Source: Ideonella livida (GTDB taxonomy: Bacteria > Pseudomonadota > Gammaproteobacteria > Burkholderiales > Burkholderiaceae_C). From it: DNA of 64,000 nt. Location: positions 1-64,000 of the forward strand of contig NZ_JAAGOH010000006.1 in NCBI RefSeq assembly GCF_010499455.1, in the 5' to 3' direction. The notes under the pieces are model-generated. The model searched no databases, was not told the DNA's origin, and saw only the letters and a list, made by a program, of their open reading frames with translations. Within the stretch, counting starts at the first letter, position 1. Each line of letters begins with the position of its first letter. Of the stretch, positions 61,778 to 64,000 are shown in pieces. A program made the translations under genes and the position numbers.

Positions 61778-63742
61778 ATGGACCACCAAGACCCCGGCCC
61801 CGAGGCCACCTCCGCGGCGCCCCCCGCGTCTTCGCCCGCCGAGGCGCCGCCGCGGCAGGCCCCCCTGCCCCTGGTCGAGTTTCCCGAGGTCGAGCAGAGC
61901 GATGGCCTGCGCCTGCCGCCGGCCTATCTCGTCGTGGACCACTGCGTGCGCCTGAGCCCGGGCCTGGCCCTGCTGCAGGGGTGGATGACCGATCCGGCAC
62001 GCCGCCTGCGCCAACTGGTGGCCACGCGCCCCGCGCAACCGTCGCTGCCCCTGGTGCCCGGACCCGCCACCCACGGCCGGCCGGACGTCGATGACGGTCT
62101 GCGCCCGGCCTTCGAGGGTCGGGGCCTGAGCCTGCCGGAAGGCTGCACCCAGGGCTTCTTCGGCCTGGTGACGCTGTCGGCCGGTCAGGACAGCGTGACG
62201 GTGGAGGCCGAGCTGGACGCAGGCACGCCTCGCCGCTGGTCGCTGCCCGTGCAGGACGACCCCGCCCAGGCCGTCGCCTTCATGCGCCGCGAAGCGGCGG
62301 CGGTGTGGCTGCCTGCGGCTGTCGGCCTGGTGCTGGACGCCCTGCACGAGCTGCCGGAGGTCATGCAGGAGCGTCTGGGTGAACTGGGGCGCCAGATCCC
62401 CCTGCGGCAACCCGCCAACAGCACCACGGGACGCCTGGAAATTGACCTGGCCGCCCGTATCGGTGATGGCCTGTTCCTGATGGGCTGGGGCTTGACGCAG
62501 GCCGGCAAGGCCCCCAGGCACCTGCTGCTGCGCAGCGAGGGCAGCAGCACCATGCGGGTCGTGACGCCCGGCCATGTGGCGCGTCCCGACGTCGTGGCCG
62601 CCTTCAATGGCCAGCGGCCCGTGCGCGACCAAGACCTGGGCCTGGTGGCCTGGGTGCCGGGCTTGGGGGCGGACGCCGGTCGTCAGGGCTGGAGCCTGCT
62701 GGCCGGAGACAGCGAGGGCGGTCTGGTGGAACGCCGGCTGAGCGTGCAGGACGGGCTGGCCCAGGAGCAGACCGTCACCGCCATGCTCCACAGCGTGCCG
62801 CTGTCGTCGTCGGCCTTCCGCCGCACCTACGACCTGCACACAGGTCCGGCGCTGGAGTCGCTGTTCCGCCTGCGCCGCCGGCAGGACCGCCCACAGGTCA
62901 AGGCCCAGTACTTCGGTCCCGCCCCGGTGGACCCCGAGGTCAGCATCATCGTGCCGCTCTATGGCCGCTGGGACTTCATGGAGTACCAGATCGCCCAGTT
63001 CGTGCACGACCCCGAACTGCGCCGCCACGAGCTCATCTACTATGTGGACGATCCCAGCATCTACGACGGCATCGTCCAGTACTGGCGCAGCACCTGGCCG
63101 CTGTACGAGCTGCCTTTCACCCTGGCCTATGCGGGTGAGAACCTCGGCTTTGCCGGCGCCAACAACGCCGCGGCCACCGTGGCCAAGGGCAGGCGCCTGC
63201 TGCTGCTGAACTCCGACGTCATCCCGACCGAGCCGGGCTGGATCTCCCGCCTGACACAGGCCCTGGACACCGCCCCGCAGGCCGGCGTGGTCGGCCCGGT
63301 GCTGATGTACGGCGATGGCGCCATCCAGCATGCAGGCATGCAGTTCCAGACCTATCCGCACTGGGGCGACCTCTGGACGAACCTGCACCCGGGCAAGGGC
63401 TGGCCGGTGGAGTGGGTGGACAGCCAGGGGCCCGCCGTGATGCCGGCCCTCACTGGCGCCTGCATGCTGATGGATGCCGAGCGCTACCGCGCCCTGGGCG
63501 GCCTGGACGAGGGATTCATCCGCGGAGACTTCGAAGACTCCGACCTGTGCCTGAAGATCCGGGCCGAGGGCCTGCTGCCTTACCTGGTGCCTGATGTGCG
63601 CCTCTTTCACCTGGAACGCCAGTCCCAGGACATCAACGCCCGGGTGGACACCCGGACCCTGCTGACCGTCTTCAACTGCTGGCGACACACCCAGCGCTGG
63701 GGCGACACCCTGCAAGCCCTGAGCGAGGAAACCCAATCATGA
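61778..63742 (+). CDS. Glycosyltransferase family 2 with two accessory domains
   Basis: A 654-residue paralogue of the GT2 at 53950, longer at the N-terminus. After a Pro/Ala-rich tail come two copies of the accessory beta domain, with Gly-Trp at about 68 (LLQGWMTDP) and 235 (LFLMGWGLTQ). The GT2 domain starts at about 387 (VSIIVPLYGRWDFMEYQIAQF), with YYVDDPSIYDG, LLLLNSDVIPTEPGWI and GDFEDSDLCLKIRAEG. It shares with its paralogue the DFEDSDLCLK motif. ATG 61778, without a strong ribosome-binding site. Its stop overlaps the start of the following GT4 by four bases. Confidence 0.86.
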   Translation: MDHQDPGPEATSAAPPASSPAEAPPRQAPLPLVEFPEVEQSDGLRLPPAYLVVDHCVRLSPGLALLQGWMTDPARRLRQLVATRPAQPSLPLVPGPATHGRPDVDDGLRPAFEGRGLSLPEGCTQGFFGLVTLSAGQDSVTVEAELDAGTPRRWSLPVQDDPAQAVAFMRREAAAVWLPAAVGLVLDALHELPEVMQERLGELGRQIPLRQPANSTTGRLEIDLAARIGDGLFLMGWGLTQAGKAPRHLLLRSEGSSTMRVVTPGHVARPDVVAAFNGQRPVRDQDLGLVAWVPGLGADAGRQGWSLLAGDSEGGLVERRLSVQDGLAQEQTVTAMLHSVPLSSSAFRRTYDLHTGPALESLFRLRRRQDRPQVKAQYFGPAPVDPEVSIIVPLYGRWDFMEYQIAQFVHDPELRRHELIYYVDDPSIYDGIVQYWRSTWPLYELPFTLAYAGENLGFAGANNAAATVAKGRRLLLLNSDVIPTEPGWISRLTQALDTAPQAGVVGPVLMYGDGAIQHAGMQFQTYPHWGDLWTNLHPGKGWPVEWVDSQGPAVMPALTGACMLMDAERYRALGGLDEGFIRGDFEDSDLCLKIRAEGLLPYLVPDVRLFHLERQSQDINARVDTRTLLTVFNCWRHTQRWGDTLQALSEETQS

Positions 63743-64000
63743 GCCGCGCACGACGCGTCCTGGTGGTGGCCCATGGCCACCCTGAACTCAGCCGCGGCGG
63801 CGCCGAGCAGGCCGCCTACGACGAATACCGCGCCCTGGGCGCCATGCCGGGCCACGAGTCCTTCCTGCTGGCCCGCGCGCCCCTGTCGGGCTCGCACGGC
63901 GGCACGCCCTTCTCGGTCTACCGCGCCCCTTCGGAGTTTCTCTTCCACTCCGACATGCCGGACCTGTTCAAGCTGTCCCAGCCCATCAAGCACATGGTCT
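63739..64000 (+). CDS. Glycosyltransferase family 4, 3' end outside window
   Basis: Only the first 87 residues are visible. They begin MSRARRVLVVAHGHPELSRG, then GAEQAAYDEYRALGAMPGHESFLLAR, closely parallel to the GT4 at 55398 (VTSHGHPDFSLGGGEIAAYDLFKAY), which makes it the second GT2-GT4 pair of the locus. ATG overlaps the stop of the GT2 gene. The capsule locus therefore continues beyond the window. Confidence 0.82.
   Translation, partial: MSRARRVLVVAHGHPELSRGGAEQAAYDEYRALGAMPGHESFLLARAPLSGSHGGTPFSVYRAPSEFLFHSDMPDLFKLSQPIKHMV

Overview
The window reads as about 64 kb of a high-GC betaproteobacterial chromosome. The gene content and the family sub-types (CysB-type regulator, short gshA, kps-type capsule export, hemE followed by priA) fit Burkholderiales, perhaps the Rubrivivax/Ideonella/Leptothrix neighbourhood. 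The genus is inference, because no rRNA gene is present. Coding density is high, third codon positions are very GC-rich, and I saw no tRNA, rRNA, CRISPR array, insertion sequence or prophage.

Layout. (1) 1-19 kb holds the replication genes dnaA (5' end outside the window), dnaN and gyrB. dnaA and dnaN are normally adjacent but here stand 14 kb apart. Between them lies sulfate assimilation (cysT-cysW-cysA, two sulfate-binding-protein paralogues, a molbindin and a cysB-type regulator). That sulfate cluster is itself interrupted by a GH3 lipoprotein, a LysR regulator, dbpA, a YciH/SUI1 gene and an arylesterase-like hydrolase. (2) 19-27 kb holds an unusual three-module QueD/PTPS protein with queE, a Fur-box-controlled ferric iron ABC transporter, and hemE. 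(3) 26.6-31 kb holds priA, preceded by DnaA-box-like sites between 20-bp direct repeats, and the actP/DUF485 acetate uptake pair. (4) 31-44.5 kb holds rep, two glycosyltransferases, an orphan TAXI-type protein, kup, gshA, the glnK-amtB operon with a clear sigma-54/NtrC control region, and comM.

(5) From 44.6 kb to the end is a long + strand surface-polysaccharide locus. It contains a GT-B enzyme overlapping a GT29-like protein, a giant GT2-GT4 fusion, the export genes kpsM-kpsT-kpsE-kpsD, a GT2+GT4 pair, two different sulfotransferases, a DUF1800+DUF1501 secreted pair, and a second GT2+GT4 pair that runs off the window. Spacing is tight (ATGA overlaps or gaps of a few tens of bases), so much of it is probably one operon. 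The simplest reading is an ABC-exported, sulfated capsule. What is unusual is the DUF1800/DUF1501 pair inside the locus, the repeated GT2-GT4 modules, and a small Gly-Trp-containing accessory domain that appears on both glycosyltransferases and a sulfotransferase.

The functional links I infer are these. Sulfate uptake (cys genes) could feed PAPS to the capsule sulfotransferases. Iron uptake, haem synthesis (hemE) and the Fe-S enzyme QueE sit together. glnK-amtB is nitrogen-controlled. All functions are assigned by reading protein motifs, with no database search.
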